Shown: positions 22,701 to 33,801 of the stretch, piece after piece
Numbering within the stretch: position 1 is the first letter of the stretch
How the letters are laid out: the number at the start of each line of letters is the position of its first letter
Assembly (NCBI GenBank): GCA_963969365.1
Contig: OZ017756.1
Coordinates: 1,302,001 to 1,366,000 of the forward strand
Origin: Asterochloris sp. CNOR1
Taxonomy: Eukaryota > Chlorophyta > Trebouxiophyceae > Trebouxiales > Trebouxiaceae
Length of the DNA stretch: 64,000 bases
Direction: 5' to 3'
The notes under the pieces: generated by a model
Told to the model about the DNA's origin: nothing
The model's input: the letters and a program-made list of their open reading frames with translations, nothing else
The model's database searches: none
Translations under genes and position numbers: made by a program

Positions 22701-25700
22701 GGCCGCCTTGGGGTTCCAATTCCCCAGCCGCCCTTTCCCATGGTAAGGCAGCCAGAATCCTGCAGCTGGGCAGATGGATGACTGAAACTCACTTCCAGCT
22801 TCCCTGTGCTCATGGCCAACTCGCTTAGCTGGCGCCACTTGCCCTCGCTGTCGGCGCTTTCAGCAATGTCCAGGGCAACTTCAAGCTCTCCTAGCTGCAC
22901 AGCCAGCTCAAACCTGCAGGCAACATACAGTGTGTTACAGCATCATGCAAAGAGCAGCAGCACATGAGCCTGCAGGCTTATTTGACCTGCAAGCAGGACA
23001 GATCATATTGCAGCGTGACGAGAGTGTGCACCAGCACCTGTGGGGGGCGTGCACAGATGCAGGAAGATATGCTCTGCTTGCAAGAAATGACTTCAGCCAG
23101 CGGAAAAGCAATGTTAGCAATGTGATATCGCAACATGCAGAGCAGTTGTCAGCACCTTGGACAACTGTCAGCTTGGCCTGGCACCCAGGGTCTTGCCGCT
23201 TCTGGGCAGAGCTGTGCCACAGCAGCTGCATCGCATGTCACCGGCAAGAAGGTGAACCTGAGCAATGGAGATGCTAGCGTTCAGTGAGCGCAAACCTGTA
23301 GTCGGAGTCTGTGGCAACCTCCAATGCCTCGGCGACCAGGCCCCGGCCCTCCAGGAACCTGGCCACGCTGTTCATCTGGTCCTGCACCACAGCAACACAG
23401 TTGGGAATCTAGCAAAAAGCACTTGAAGTTGGGGCTGCTGTTGCTGGTAGCTGCACAGGCATGTGTAACGGGGAAACGAGCGAATCGAGGTCAGCTGCAA
23501 CATGCTAGAGGCCAACAGCTGGGTGGCACAGGCATTTTTGGAACATGCTAAAGTCAGAACTGGACCCTGATCTTGCAACTTGCAAGGTGGGCAGCTTAGA
23601 CGTCGCATCAGTCCGATGCATGCCTCCTTTTTATGGAGGACAGGGATAGTGTTGCCACTGCAGAGCCTTACCTTAGGAATGGATGGCAGCAGCTGGTTGG
23701 CAGCCTTCATATCCCCCCGCATGACCAGAGTCTTGTATTCAATGAGACTAAGCCCCAACACATAGCACACCACACCAAATTCCTGCAGCAGGGCAGTCAT
23801 GGTAATGACGTGAGCTTACAGAGTAGGTTTGCAGCGCAGCATGCAAGCTTTGAAAGCAATCGCAAAAAGAGCTGTCTGTCCGTCCCAGCCCAGCATGGCG
23901 CAGGAATCACCGCAGGCGCAGGGATGGTGTTGGGCTGCGCGCTATGCTGGGCTGCCAGCATACTGGGACAGCTGTGTTGTAGCACAGGCTTGGGCAGCAG
24001 GTGCTGCTGCTTGGGCACCCATGCAAAAGGTCATAAGACAATTGTCTCACCTTGTCAATCAGATAGACCTTGGCTTGAGAAGCCAGGTAGCCCAGCAGGT
24101 ACATGGGGCGGTCCAAGTGGTACATTGTGGTTACCTCCCCACCCACACAGTAGTTCAGACGCCATGCACTGTTGTTGTAGATGAAGCAGTCACCCACCCA
24201 CAGGCCTGCACCACAGGTGACAGTGTCAGGCAGGACAGTCATCACTGCTTGTTTGGAGGACGCATGTCCCCAACGCGGACAGGTCGGGACATAGACAGGA
24301 CAGGCACACTTTGCTGCATGGAGCGCTCCCGGAGAGTGTGCCCAGGGGCCCAGTCATGCTTGCAGATCAAGACACTAAGGATTGAGAATGGTGCACACAC
24401 AGCTTACATTTTCCACCATGCGCCTTGGATCAACAGGGAGACAACATGGCCCCAACTAGGTGTCTGAACCCAGAGCTATTCGGACAGGCTGCCAGCCTTC
24501 CTCAGAGGTATCAGTCTTCATGCATGCACGCACCTGTACAAACATATCTGGTGACCCCATTGAATGGCTCCTCAACCCTGCGCTCTGCTGGCAACTTCCA
24601 GAGCACAACCGGACCACAGAAAGTTAACCCTCTGCACGCCTCCACACTGATTGCATATGCAGAAGCACACCTGGCTATCACCATTGCATATGCAGAAGCC
24701 ACATGGCCATCAACATCAGGAAGCCATATGGGCACACATGCTGTCAGCAGCTCAAGAATACTCATCCAATTCATCGCCAGCGCCCGTTAGGTTTACTTTC
24801 TCTTTGCATGGAATCCAGAATTTGCTCAAATGCAAACCACAAACCCAGACGCCTTGCTGAGCACCCCTGCCAACTCAGCTTGTCAACAGTGGCTCACCTG
24901 TGCGCACACGCTCAGTGACCTCGCTCAGCAGCTCAAAGGCCTCCTCAATACCGTCCTCCTCATTTGCAGTGCCTTCTTCACGTGCCTGTTCCACTGCCCC
25001 ACTGTCATAGCGCAGGATGTAGAAGCTGGACTCAGCCAGGATGGCAACTAGCTCGCCACTGTCAGACCACCTCACGTCGCGCACCGTGACATCGATGCGC
25101 CGCACAAGCTGCAGCAGAGGCATGCAAGGCTGGGCAGCAGCACAGTGCCTTGGTCTGCGCCTGTCCAGTGCAGACAGCGGAGGTTGCCAGCCAACATGGT
25201 GAGCTGAATTCATACCTTACTGGGACAAGCATTGCACATGCAGAAGCTGCTTGCAGCCAGCTGCTGCCCACAGACTCTGCAATCCAATTTGATGACAAAC
25301 CCAGCTGTTTGACAACTGCCCTGTGGGCACAGGCAAGTGCCAGATCCTGGGTCGCAGAGGTTGTGGAAGCAGACCTCACTGTCACTTCTGGGCACAATGG
25401 CAAAGCCCACCACGATGTGCCCCAGGACCCCCGTGCACCCAGTACGGGAGGCGGAAGTGTAGGAGTGCAGCCAGGCTTCAAGCCCCTCACCTCGGCAGTG
25501 CCCCAGTCATAGAAAGCCACAAAATCTTGCCCACGGACAGCCAGCAGGGCGCCGCCATGGATGCCCTCAATGGTGAAGGGAGTCCGGATGCTACTGGTTT
25601 CCCGAAAGTTCTTGAATAGCTTGATGGAGGAGCCTGACTCCCTGCAGGTGCAGGGTTTGGCACATCCAGGGGTGTAAGAGGGCCATGCTGCTTCCCAGAG

Positions 25701-28700
25701 GCTCTTCAAGGTATTTGGAGGGGCACAGCTCCCTGCACAGCCAAGGATTGCACACTCAAGAGTGCGTATGGCTGACATACAAGGGGTACGACAAAGCCCA
25801 ATCGTTAGGAAGGAATGAGGGGCAGGGGGTCCTTCTGGGGTGTTATTGCCTGACCTGAACGCCCACAGCCTGGGCTGAGATGCCGTGTTGCGCATGGAGG
25901 CTCAAGCCAGCCTTCTTGCATGACTCAGCAGGCCAGATGTCAGCCCTGGCCATTCTAGCCCAGAAAGTGCATGCCTTTCAGGCAATGCAACTGGGCCTGG
26001 AGCTGCGACACAGGCTGGCCCACAGAGGCCAGTGCTATGCTAAAGCTGCAGCAACCTATGGCATTTCGCCAAATTGCCTGCGGCCAAAGCTTTACCTGAC
26101 AGCGTAGTCATTTGACTCACTGCCCCACACAAACTCCAGGGCAGTGCCAAAGCTTTTGTTCCTCCAGGCCAGCGCTGTGTAGATGATGTACTCTCCATCA
26201 CCACACACAGTCACAAAGCGCCCAGCGGCATTGTGCTGTAGAGACTGGGGGTAGAGGTCGCAGCTGCCCAGGTCCTTCACGGCCAAGGGCAGGCGCTCAC
26301 CATCAGCCTGCAGCACAGACAGCAAGCTAACATACAGGCCTGCTGCCTGCCTGCTGCAGAGACCGCTGCATCTGCCAGCTGCACACCTCTGCCAGGGGTA
26401 GCACCGATGGAGTACAGGCTTCCTACTCTATCATTCAGACTGTAGGAATGTACAGCCGACCCAATCAACCACCAGGACATAGTGCTGGGCTGCAAACCTG
26501 GACTGCAGGCGCCTCGACATGCTGGCGAGAGGCCCTTTCAGGCATGGCAGCTGCCCCACATGACAGCCTCAGCAGCCCACCTCGCCGCTGTCTGCCCCCA
26601 GGGACTTGACATTAACGGTCTGGATCTCATTATGGCGGGCCCAGATGATCTTGCCACTGCTCTCCATGGAGGCAACTGGCTCCTCGCGCCCAATCTTGAC
26701 AAGAGTGGTGCCCTCATCGTATCCCAGGGCCACACTGCACAGCAAGGAGGGATGTCGGAGGCCCGGGCGCAGCCAATTTATTTTAGATGGGTAGCTGCAG
26801 GGCCAAGCAGGGCTGGATGCTTACGCAGACAAGACCATGCGCAACTGGCAGCAGAGGCACATGGCGCAACTGCCTCTGGCTGAGGAGCAGTGCCGTCCAC
26901 AAGTGGGGAGGTGACTCAGGCCAGGACCGCCTGATCAACTTGCAGGGTTAGGAACGATGCATAGGTGGGTCTGTGCGGCCCAGGTGACACACTCTTCAGC
27001 AAACTGGTGCGCCATGTGAGCAGTACACAGAAGGGCACCCTGGGGGGCAGGCAGCGCTCCAGACTTTCCTGCCAGCCTGAACATTCCATCTGCCATCCAG
27101 CAGATGGGGCTGGCTGAGAACCCAGCACTCGGCAATTATGCCCGCATGGGGCCAAGTCCAGCACGGCTGCAGCCAGGCCAGGGGCAGGCCAATGCAGCAC
27201 TCCATTCAGCCCGCCCGAACAGAGGCAGGTCACCCTGGTGGCTCACTTGTTAGAGCCCTTGATGGCTGACACAGTCCAGCAGCGCTCCAGCCCGTAATTG
27301 AGGGTGTTCTCCAGCCGGTAGGTGGTACTGTGCCAGATGCGCACAGTGCCATCCTCAGAGCCTGCAGGCAGCCCATGAGCTAAGACATGCATGCTGGCCA
27401 GTGGTGCTGTGCCAGGTTTGCCTTGCTTCACAAATTTTGGGCTGTTTGAGGCCGTGACACGAGTAGATGTCCCGGCCTGGCATTCCTCCCTTCCAGCTTA
27501 GCAGACGCAGCCCTCATGCTGTGCAAGCGCAGCTGCTGCAATGCCAGGTTCTGCACCTGAGATGATGACGGGCAGCTCTGGGTGGAAGCTGACAGCCGAC
27601 ACATTGTGGGCGTGCCCCTCCAGTGTCTGCACGCAGGCCTTGGTCTGGTAGTCCCACACCTTGACCAGCTTGTCATCTGCTCCACTGACCAGGTAGGGGC
27701 GGTCACCTGCAGGCAGGCAGCCAAGGCAGCTTTTGGTCTTAGTGCGTACTCATGTATGCGAGAGCCACGCAGGACACTGCGCGTCGGATGCTGACAGAGT
27801 GTGCCAGCTGGCCGGTGCCAGGGCTTGCTGATAGGCATCCAGGCCAGTCCCTGCCAGACAGCACAGACCTCCAGCATAAGGGTTCCATCAATCATGCACG
27901 CTGACTGACCTCCTGTAAAATAGTCCAGACAGTTGACTCCCTTCTCGTGGCCCTCTAGCGTGTAACTGGGGGTGGGCTGGGACAGGGTCCACACCTGCAA
28001 GAATTGCAAGGCTTGAGGCCAGATGACAGGACTCGAGAGGGTCATTGGGCACAGCTGCTGGTCTCTGCCGCCCACCGCGGTCCATGCCATCCAGCTTGTC
28101 ACGTCACTGAGTGGGCACATGCTGCAGTTGATCAGCTGATGCTTCCCAACATGTTTTGGAGACTTTGAGAAAGCTGCTTCTGTATAGTGGCAGGCATGGC
28201 TGCATGCAGTCCCTCCAGCCTCACCTTGACAGTCCTGTCCAGGGAGGCACTGGCAAAGGTGTTAGTGTCCTTGGGGTTGAGCGCGACTTGCATGACATAG
28301 TGGCTGTGCCCCTCAAACACCTGGGTGCAGCTCCAGCCCTGCAGGGACAATTTGGAAGCGCTAGGCGCTGCCTAGATCGCCATCATACAGGACTTCAACT
28401 TTGCTGCAATTCGCCCAGGTCTGTCTGCAAGGTCCTGGTGCCCATGGCAGCCATGACGCAGCCAGCCAAGGAAGCTGCGCATGCAGCATGGCATGGCTGG
28501 TGGAAGGCTGCCCAGGGAGGACAGTAATGCCACTGATGCAGCAGCACAGGTTGCCAGCAGCCAGGCTTGCCAACTACACCAGCCACAGAGCCTGATAAGT
28601 TTGTCTCCAGATGGTGTAGGGCAGCACAGCCTGGCAAAAGCACAGCAGCTGACGCAAGATTGCCCCAATGGCAGAACTTGAGGTGCAGAAATGCTTGACA

Positions 28701-30115
28701 GCACCCCAGGCCTGCAATCACAACCCACCCACCTTGTCCCAGTCCCACAGCTTGATCAGCATGTCATCTGAGCTGGTCAGTAAATAGGGCAGCGTGGGGT
28801 GCACCGTGATGCTGCGAATGTAGTCAGTGTGCGCCTCGAAGGCCTTGACCTTGTCCATCGTGTTGTAGTTGTACACCCGTACAAACATGTCGTCCGCTCC
28901 GCAGGCAATCCACTGCTTGCGGGCCACAAACTTTGCTGTGCGCACTGCATGCAGGAATGCAGTTGAGAAATTAGCTGCCACATGGCTGCTGGCCCGTCTG
29001 CCAGCAGGGCACCCACTGCTTGCTGTCTGTGTGCTGAGCCATGTGGTGGGGCTGTGAGCAGTGTGAAAGGTGTCAACACATGCACAATCACGTTGTCCAC
29101 GCCGCAGGCATTCCATGCCTAAGGTCTGCAGTCTTGGCTGTGCGCGCTGCAGACAAGGTCGTGCGTGAGTGAGCTCTGTTGCCCTGTGCAGGTCTTGGGG
29201 CTTGAGCAATTGTGCAGCCTCCTGCACGTTTCGCTAGGCCAGGACAGGAGTAGTCCTGCTGCATGCTTTGCAGCCTGGTGCTGCACTGCTCCTTCCAGCA
29301 GCGTGGGGCCGCATCGCCTGGGTAACCCCTTTTCTGCCTGCCAGCTGCTGGTGCGTCTGGCTGCTGTGCCCTGCCACTGGGCCAGCGGCCCGCATTGTGC
29401 AGAAGTGGTGGAGGGCAGCCTCTCACCTGGCAGGTCTGTGACCTCGAAAGACTTGACAAGAGACTGCACAGCAGGCAGGACATGTTCAGCAGCTTGAACC
29501 CAACATCAGCAACGCACGCACTCATGCTGGCTACAAGACTTTGGGTAACAGCCAGCAGCTCTGCCTAAGCCCAAGCGAGTACCTGGTCATTGATGTTCCA
29601 GAGATAAATATGGCCATTATACAGATTTGTGAGCAGCCTGCACAGGTACACCAGGTGCAGCATTCAAGTTTCCAGCCGGCTCCAGGAAAGCTATTACAGA
29701 GGGAGCAGGCCTGTGAAGCTCTGTAGCAAGCACCCACCAGGGCTCAGTGGGATGGAGGTCCACACCCTTCACCCTGTCTGATCGTTGGGAGAATAATCTC
29801 TGCATGCGGCAAGCATCTCAAGCGTTGGCAGTCTGTCTTTAAAGGCATGTGCCAATGGTACCAGCTCCTTCCTGTGCAGGTCTGGAGCAAAACGCAGGCT
29901 AGCTTAGGCAGACAGAGCTGATGGCGCCGCCAGCTGGGTGATGCCCATGAACCAGCAATGCTGGGTGGCCCGCCTTTGGCCTCACCTTGATGTCCAGCTG
30001 AAGAGGCTGCAGAGCATGGAATGGCAGATGTGAGTGCTGGATCTCATTGGGGGGTACAAGGTCCAACGCTGGTGTATCGCACATGTGGCAGGGAGTGTGA
30101 TGCCGTGCTCACCAT
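19739..30115 (-). CDS. COPB2: Coatomer subunit beta-prime (COPI coat)
   Basis: Twenty-four exons, all in phase, 982 residues: 30115-30113, 30006-29986, 29799-29738, 29637-29583, 29463-29427, 28944-28733, 28338-28225, 27994-27910, 27706-27557, 27361-27247, 26734-26581, 26307-26096, 25641-25491, 25108-24898, 24205-24051, 23782-23672, 23381-23296, 22913-22793, 22344-22093, 21778-21656, 21354-21261, 20732-20560, 20163-19986, 19812-19739. The inferred exon 1 codes only for ATG. WD40 propellers include [46 protein letters not shown] and [11 protein letters not shown]; the alpha-solenoid has [31 protein letters not shown] and [11 protein letters not shown]. It scaffolds COPI vesicles for Golgi-to-ER retrieval and binds dilysine cargo tails. 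The last three exons are a low-complexity extension ending in an acidic tail with one tryptophan ([13 protein letters not shown]). The splice model in the tail (19739-20732) is less certain than in the WD40 and solenoid parts. Confidence 0.94.
24650..24712. repeat. About 33-bp tandem duplication in a COPB2 intron
   Basis: ATTGCATATGCAGAAGC followed by a similar tail occurs at 24650 and again at 24683, in the long intron between exons 24898-25108 and 24051-24205. The second unit has a few changes. It is not an obvious exon-edge copy. Confidence 0.75.
29089..29157 (-). repeat. Copy of the 5' edge and acceptor of COPB2 exon 28733-28944
   Basis: The complement gives CTGCAGCGCGCACAGCCAAG, coding [13 protein letters not shown]..., against the real exon start TGCGCACAGCAAAG, coding [19 protein letters not shown]. 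Plus-strand CCGCAGGCATTCCATGC matches CCGCAGGCAATCCACTGC. It lies about 150 bases upstream (in transcription) of the exon it copies. Confidence 0.8.
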
Positions 30116-30359
30116 TGCTGCTCACACGAAGGCCTGCTCCACAGGCCAGATCGGGGGTCCAGGTCAGGCAACGACACCCCAAAGGAAGTGTTCAGCCTTA
30201 TGCACCTAGCTGATCAGGGCCTGGCAGCCTTGTCCAGATTAAGGTGAAAGCTACTTGTGTGGTCGTGGCCACCGCTGGCGGTGGTCTCAGCTCACAAACT
30301 CTCACCTCCCCTGCACAGCCTTTGCCTGGCACCACAGCACCCTCACACTTTAGCTGTTT
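30116..30359. promoter_or_regulatory. Short head-to-head promoter of COPB2 and eIF1
   Basis: Only about 244 bp separate the inferred COPB2 start codon (30115, minus) from the eIF1 start codon (30360, plus). Both encode housekeeping proteins, so a shared bidirectional promoter is likely. No specific factor site was identified. Confidence 0.5.
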
Positions 30360-31370
30360 ATGACTGACGTTGCTCCTCCAGCAAGCGCTGCCCCTACCAA
30401 CTTTGGCGGTTTTGGTGAGTCCTGAGGGGTGCTGCCTGTATGATGCAGCAGCCCAAGGCCCTGCAGGGCGGGCCAGGCCACCCAGAGGGGCATTCTGTTG
30501 CCAGCAGTGTTGCCGAGCAGCTGAGAGCAGCTCTGTAGCCTGTCCCATCGCCCGCACACGGCTGACGTCGCGCTAATGTGTCCCCGTTTCTGCAGATCCT
30601 TTTGCAGACGCCGAGAGGGACGAGGACAGCGGGGGAGGCAACAGCAAGGATTATGTGCACATCCGCATCCAGCAGCGCAACGGCAAGAAGAGTCTGACGA
30701 CCGTGCAGGTGAAGAGTCAGGGATGGTGTCATGTGCAGGGGGAAGCTGGAAATGGTGCACAGACTCGGTGCCGCACAGCTTCCAGTGACTGGTCGCTGGC
30801 AGTGCCGCAAAGTGGGCTAGGCTGGCTGCATGCTTTGAAAGTTTGCAGGGTTTGGCGCCAGGCTGTGCAGCAAGCTGGCAGGGTCGTATTGCAGCCCTTC
30901 AACAGAGCAGAGGCGCTAACTGCACAAGCCCCCTGCAGGGCCTGGAGAAGGGCATTGACTACAAAAAGGTGCTGAAGGCCTTCAAGAAGGATTTCTGCTG
31001 CAACGGGACAGTTGTGGATGACCCTGAGCTGGGACAGGTGAGGCAGCAGAGGGTTGTCTGTATGGATGCATGTTTAGAGACTTCCTGTGCAGCAGCAACG
31101 TCCCTGATGCAGCTGCATGGTCAAGAGTCGCTGTGGCGTGATGCACACTGCGTCAGATCCGCTGAAGTCCCGGCAAACATCTGCTGCATGTTGAGCTGCA
31201 AGAGTCGTGAGCTGCCTGCAGCGCATAGCAATGTCCACGACTGACCCCACATCCCGTTTCCTGCTGTGCAGATCATTCAGCTGCAGGGCGACCAGCGCAA
31301 GAATGTGTCAACATTCCTAGCCTCCAACAAGATTGCCAAGAAGGAGCAGATCAAGATTCACGGGTTCTGA
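30360..31370 (+). CDS. SUI1: Translation initiation factor eIF1 (SUI1)
   Basis: Four exons: 30360-30414, 30596-30708, 30939-31037, 31272-31370 (121 residues, TGA). The start is the first ATG of the exon (MTDVAPPASAAP). The SUI1 fold follows: YVHIRIQQRNGKKSLTTVQG, GIDYKKVLKAFKKDFCCNG, TVVDDPELGQIIQLQGDQR and KKEQIKIHGF at the end, essentially as in plants. eIF1 sits on the 40S subunit and guards start-codon selection during scanning. Length matches the family (about 110-115) plus a slightly longer N-terminus. A TGTAA at about 31565 is a good polyadenylation signal. Confidence 0.96.
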
Positions 31371-31562
31371 GCGTCACTGCGTGGGCAGCAGCAGGGTTGG
31401 CAGTTGAGAGCCAGCATTTGAGTTGAAGGCTTCAAAGCTCCCAGGCTGCTGCCTTGTCAAGGCACATGCTCCTTGCGCCGACAGCCCTGACATGCTATGG
31501 CTGAACTGCATGATGCTTTCTCATCATCGGCGTCGAGTATTGCCAACAATGCTTGCATCTCA

Positions 31563-31569
31563 CTTGTAA
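31563..31569 (+). terminator. TGTAA polyadenylation signal of eIF1
   Basis: CTTGTAAC lies about 195 bases after the eIF1 stop codon and just before the convergent stop codon at 31602. TGTAA is the usual chlorophyte near-upstream element. Assignment is by position and motif only. Confidence 0.5.
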
Positions 31570-31601
31570 CATGGAGCTTTCAAATGATAAAATTGTAGCC
31601 A

Positions 31602-32754
31602 TCAGAAGACATGCGCTAACAGGACCAGCACAAGCCAGCCTGCAAGCACGGTCCAGGTGGTCCTCTCCACAAAATTCTTAGTTTCCCTATAGCTGGGCTT
31701 GAACTGCCATTCAGACAGAGTGTCTATCAGTGAATTGGAGCCTGCTGATTGGGTTACCACGAGAATGATGACCAGGAGGGAGGCAACAGACAGCAGAAAT
31801 GAGAGGGGCCTGAGTAGCTTACACACCAACCAGAACCCAAATGACAAGAGTGTCCCGGACACCAACAGCGGGCCAGGAGGAGGCCGGCTGTGCCAGGCTA
31901 TTGCTGCACGGTCTTTCATATAGGCTGCGACATTGGCCAGGCTGGATCCCTCCATCCTCCGGCCGACACGTGCCTGGCGGCCTCCCAGATCATCTTCTGC
32001 CTGCACATAAAGCACTGGGGTGCGTGGCAGGGGCCAGCACTGGACATGCTGGTCACATTCAATATGGTAAGCTGTGGCACCACACCTTGGCTTCCATACT
32101 GCTGGCTCCATCAGCACCTCTGTAATACGCTGCTGCCTGCACACATCACTAGTGCGTAGTCAAACACAAAGCAGGCCTGCCAGCCGCACATGTGCAGATG
32201 GGTTGCTCCAGACCTTTTCATCTGAGATTTTGGCATACACTGCATCAAATTCATCTGGTGGGACACCGCCAGGCCACTGTGGCAGCAGGTCCTGCTTGAA
32301 GCTGTGCTCTGTGGCCTGGGGGCCTGCAGCAAATCGAAACTCATACGCAAGGCGTCAAGCTTGATTATGATGTGCGACGAACAGTTCGTCCTCATGATCA
32401 CCTGAGGGAGACCTGCTTTCCTGATGGGCAGAGCACCTGATGCTCCAGTCTCCGATCAGCCTACAGCAATGCCTCTTCCTGTGCAGCTGCTGCCGCCTTC
32501 GAGCAACAGCTGAACAGAGTAGCCTCAAGCCCGGTTCACAGCCTCTGCCAGTCTTGCAGTGCAAGCGTGTCAGTTGCATCATGCAATGGGTGTGAACTCG
32601 AAATTGGCTTGGAGTACTGGTATCCGGTTGACATTCCATTTAGGTTAGCAGCCACTGTCTGACAACACAAGTATCGTCAGTGAACCATGGAGGTCTACTT
32701 ACTCATAGCATAGCCCTGACGAAGGGCTTGATGCAGATGAGCTGCACGATGCAT
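31602..32754 (-). CDS. Uncharacterised small membrane protein (about three transmembrane helices)
   Basis: Three exons on the minus strand join in phase: 32754-32703, 32323-32214, 32000-31602 (186 residues, TGA). The soluble N-terminal half has LLPQWPGGVPPDEFDAVYAK and RRMEGSSLANVAAYMKD. Two adjacent hydrophobic helices follow (PLLVSGTLLSFGFWLVCKLL and SFLLSVASLLVIILVV), then a polar loop, and a last helix (WTVLAGWLVLVLLAHVF) reaching the C-terminus. The layout is that of a small endomembrane protein, somewhat like PRA1 or reticulon-type topology, but I recognise no signature and assign no function. The last two exons are well supported; exon 1 (MHRAAHLHQALRQGYAM) is an inference from phase and splice consensus. 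It converges with eIF1. Confidence 0.6.
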
Positions 32755-33801
32755 GACCTGGTCAGAACAGGCTGATTTGAGGCGCGTTCTGGCTGAGCCT
32801 GAGGGCAAGACTGGGGGCAGTTGCCAGGACGCGGGGAAGGTATTGTGTGCACTCATGCTGACAGCAGTGTTACAGATCGACTAAACGTCAGGACGGGGAG
32901 AGGGACTGTCCTTTCTGGCATTGATCCTGAGGAACACACCTTAGTCGCATTGCATCCCAGTCTGCGATGAACCAGGCGCACACAGGCGCACACAGGCTTT
33001 GAAGCCAGTGATGACATCCTCAGGGGATGCGCCTGCACCGAAACGACCCTGCCAGTGGTGCACCAGGAAGACTGTTACTCGCAGTAATGCGGCCAAAACT
33101 TTGGCCGAGGCTGCAGCCGTACAGCTTGGAAAAGTCCTGCCTGCTGAACCCAGGCTATGTTTTGAAGGAAACAAATAGCTGCAGGTGCTGCTCACTGCCA
33201 CAACTGCCAAGAGTGCCTGTCTGGTTCAGGTCCAAAACCTGCCTGCTCACCCCGTCCTCCGCCTCAGCTTGTGCTTCACTCTACAGAGGCCTGATGACGA
33301 GTGCCACTGCAAAACAACTGCTTACGGGGACAGCGGCAACTAATGCATCAGCTGATGTGTTGCTTTGCTGGTGTCAATGTGAGCAGCCATCACCCATTCC
33401 TACACAGCTCTGAGCGCCTTCCATGCATTGAGCAGGGGGCTGAGCGGCCTGAGGGTGGTGCATCTGCTGCCAGGGGCTCTGCTGGACCTCTTGCTGCGCT
33501 GCCTGCAACAAGGTAGCAGCAAGATGACACCCACATGTTCCTGCTGCATGCTTCACAGGCTGCCCCAGGACTGGCTCATCCTTTCTGGTCCAGTTCCGTC
33601 CAGAGGCCTGCTTCTACCACACCGCTTCAATTTGTGCTGCAGCTCTACATGTGACAACATCATGAAATTCATGCAAATTGTTGCTGCATGCCAATACATC
33701 CATGCAATGGGCTCCTGCGGTGGCTGCTTGTCATGTAGGTGCAAAGTTTCAATTTCCACTCAATGTTGTTCAAACTCGTTCATGTTTTACTCCTTCTGCT
33801 C
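32755..33801. other. Intergenic region, about 1 kb, no supported gene
   Basis: Between the 5' end of the small membrane protein gene and the 3' end of the SIL1-like gene, both on the minus strand. Open frames such as 33027-33413 (plus) are rich in Cys, Leu and Pro and show no domain. A short GGCGCACACA triplet repeat is present at about 32970-32997. It should contain the promoter of the membrane protein gene. Confidence 0.4.

Noticed and set aside
29089-29157. Alternative COPB2 exon
   Set aside because: The copy breaks the WD40 sequence after a few residues and adds no conserved blade; treated as an intronic duplicate.
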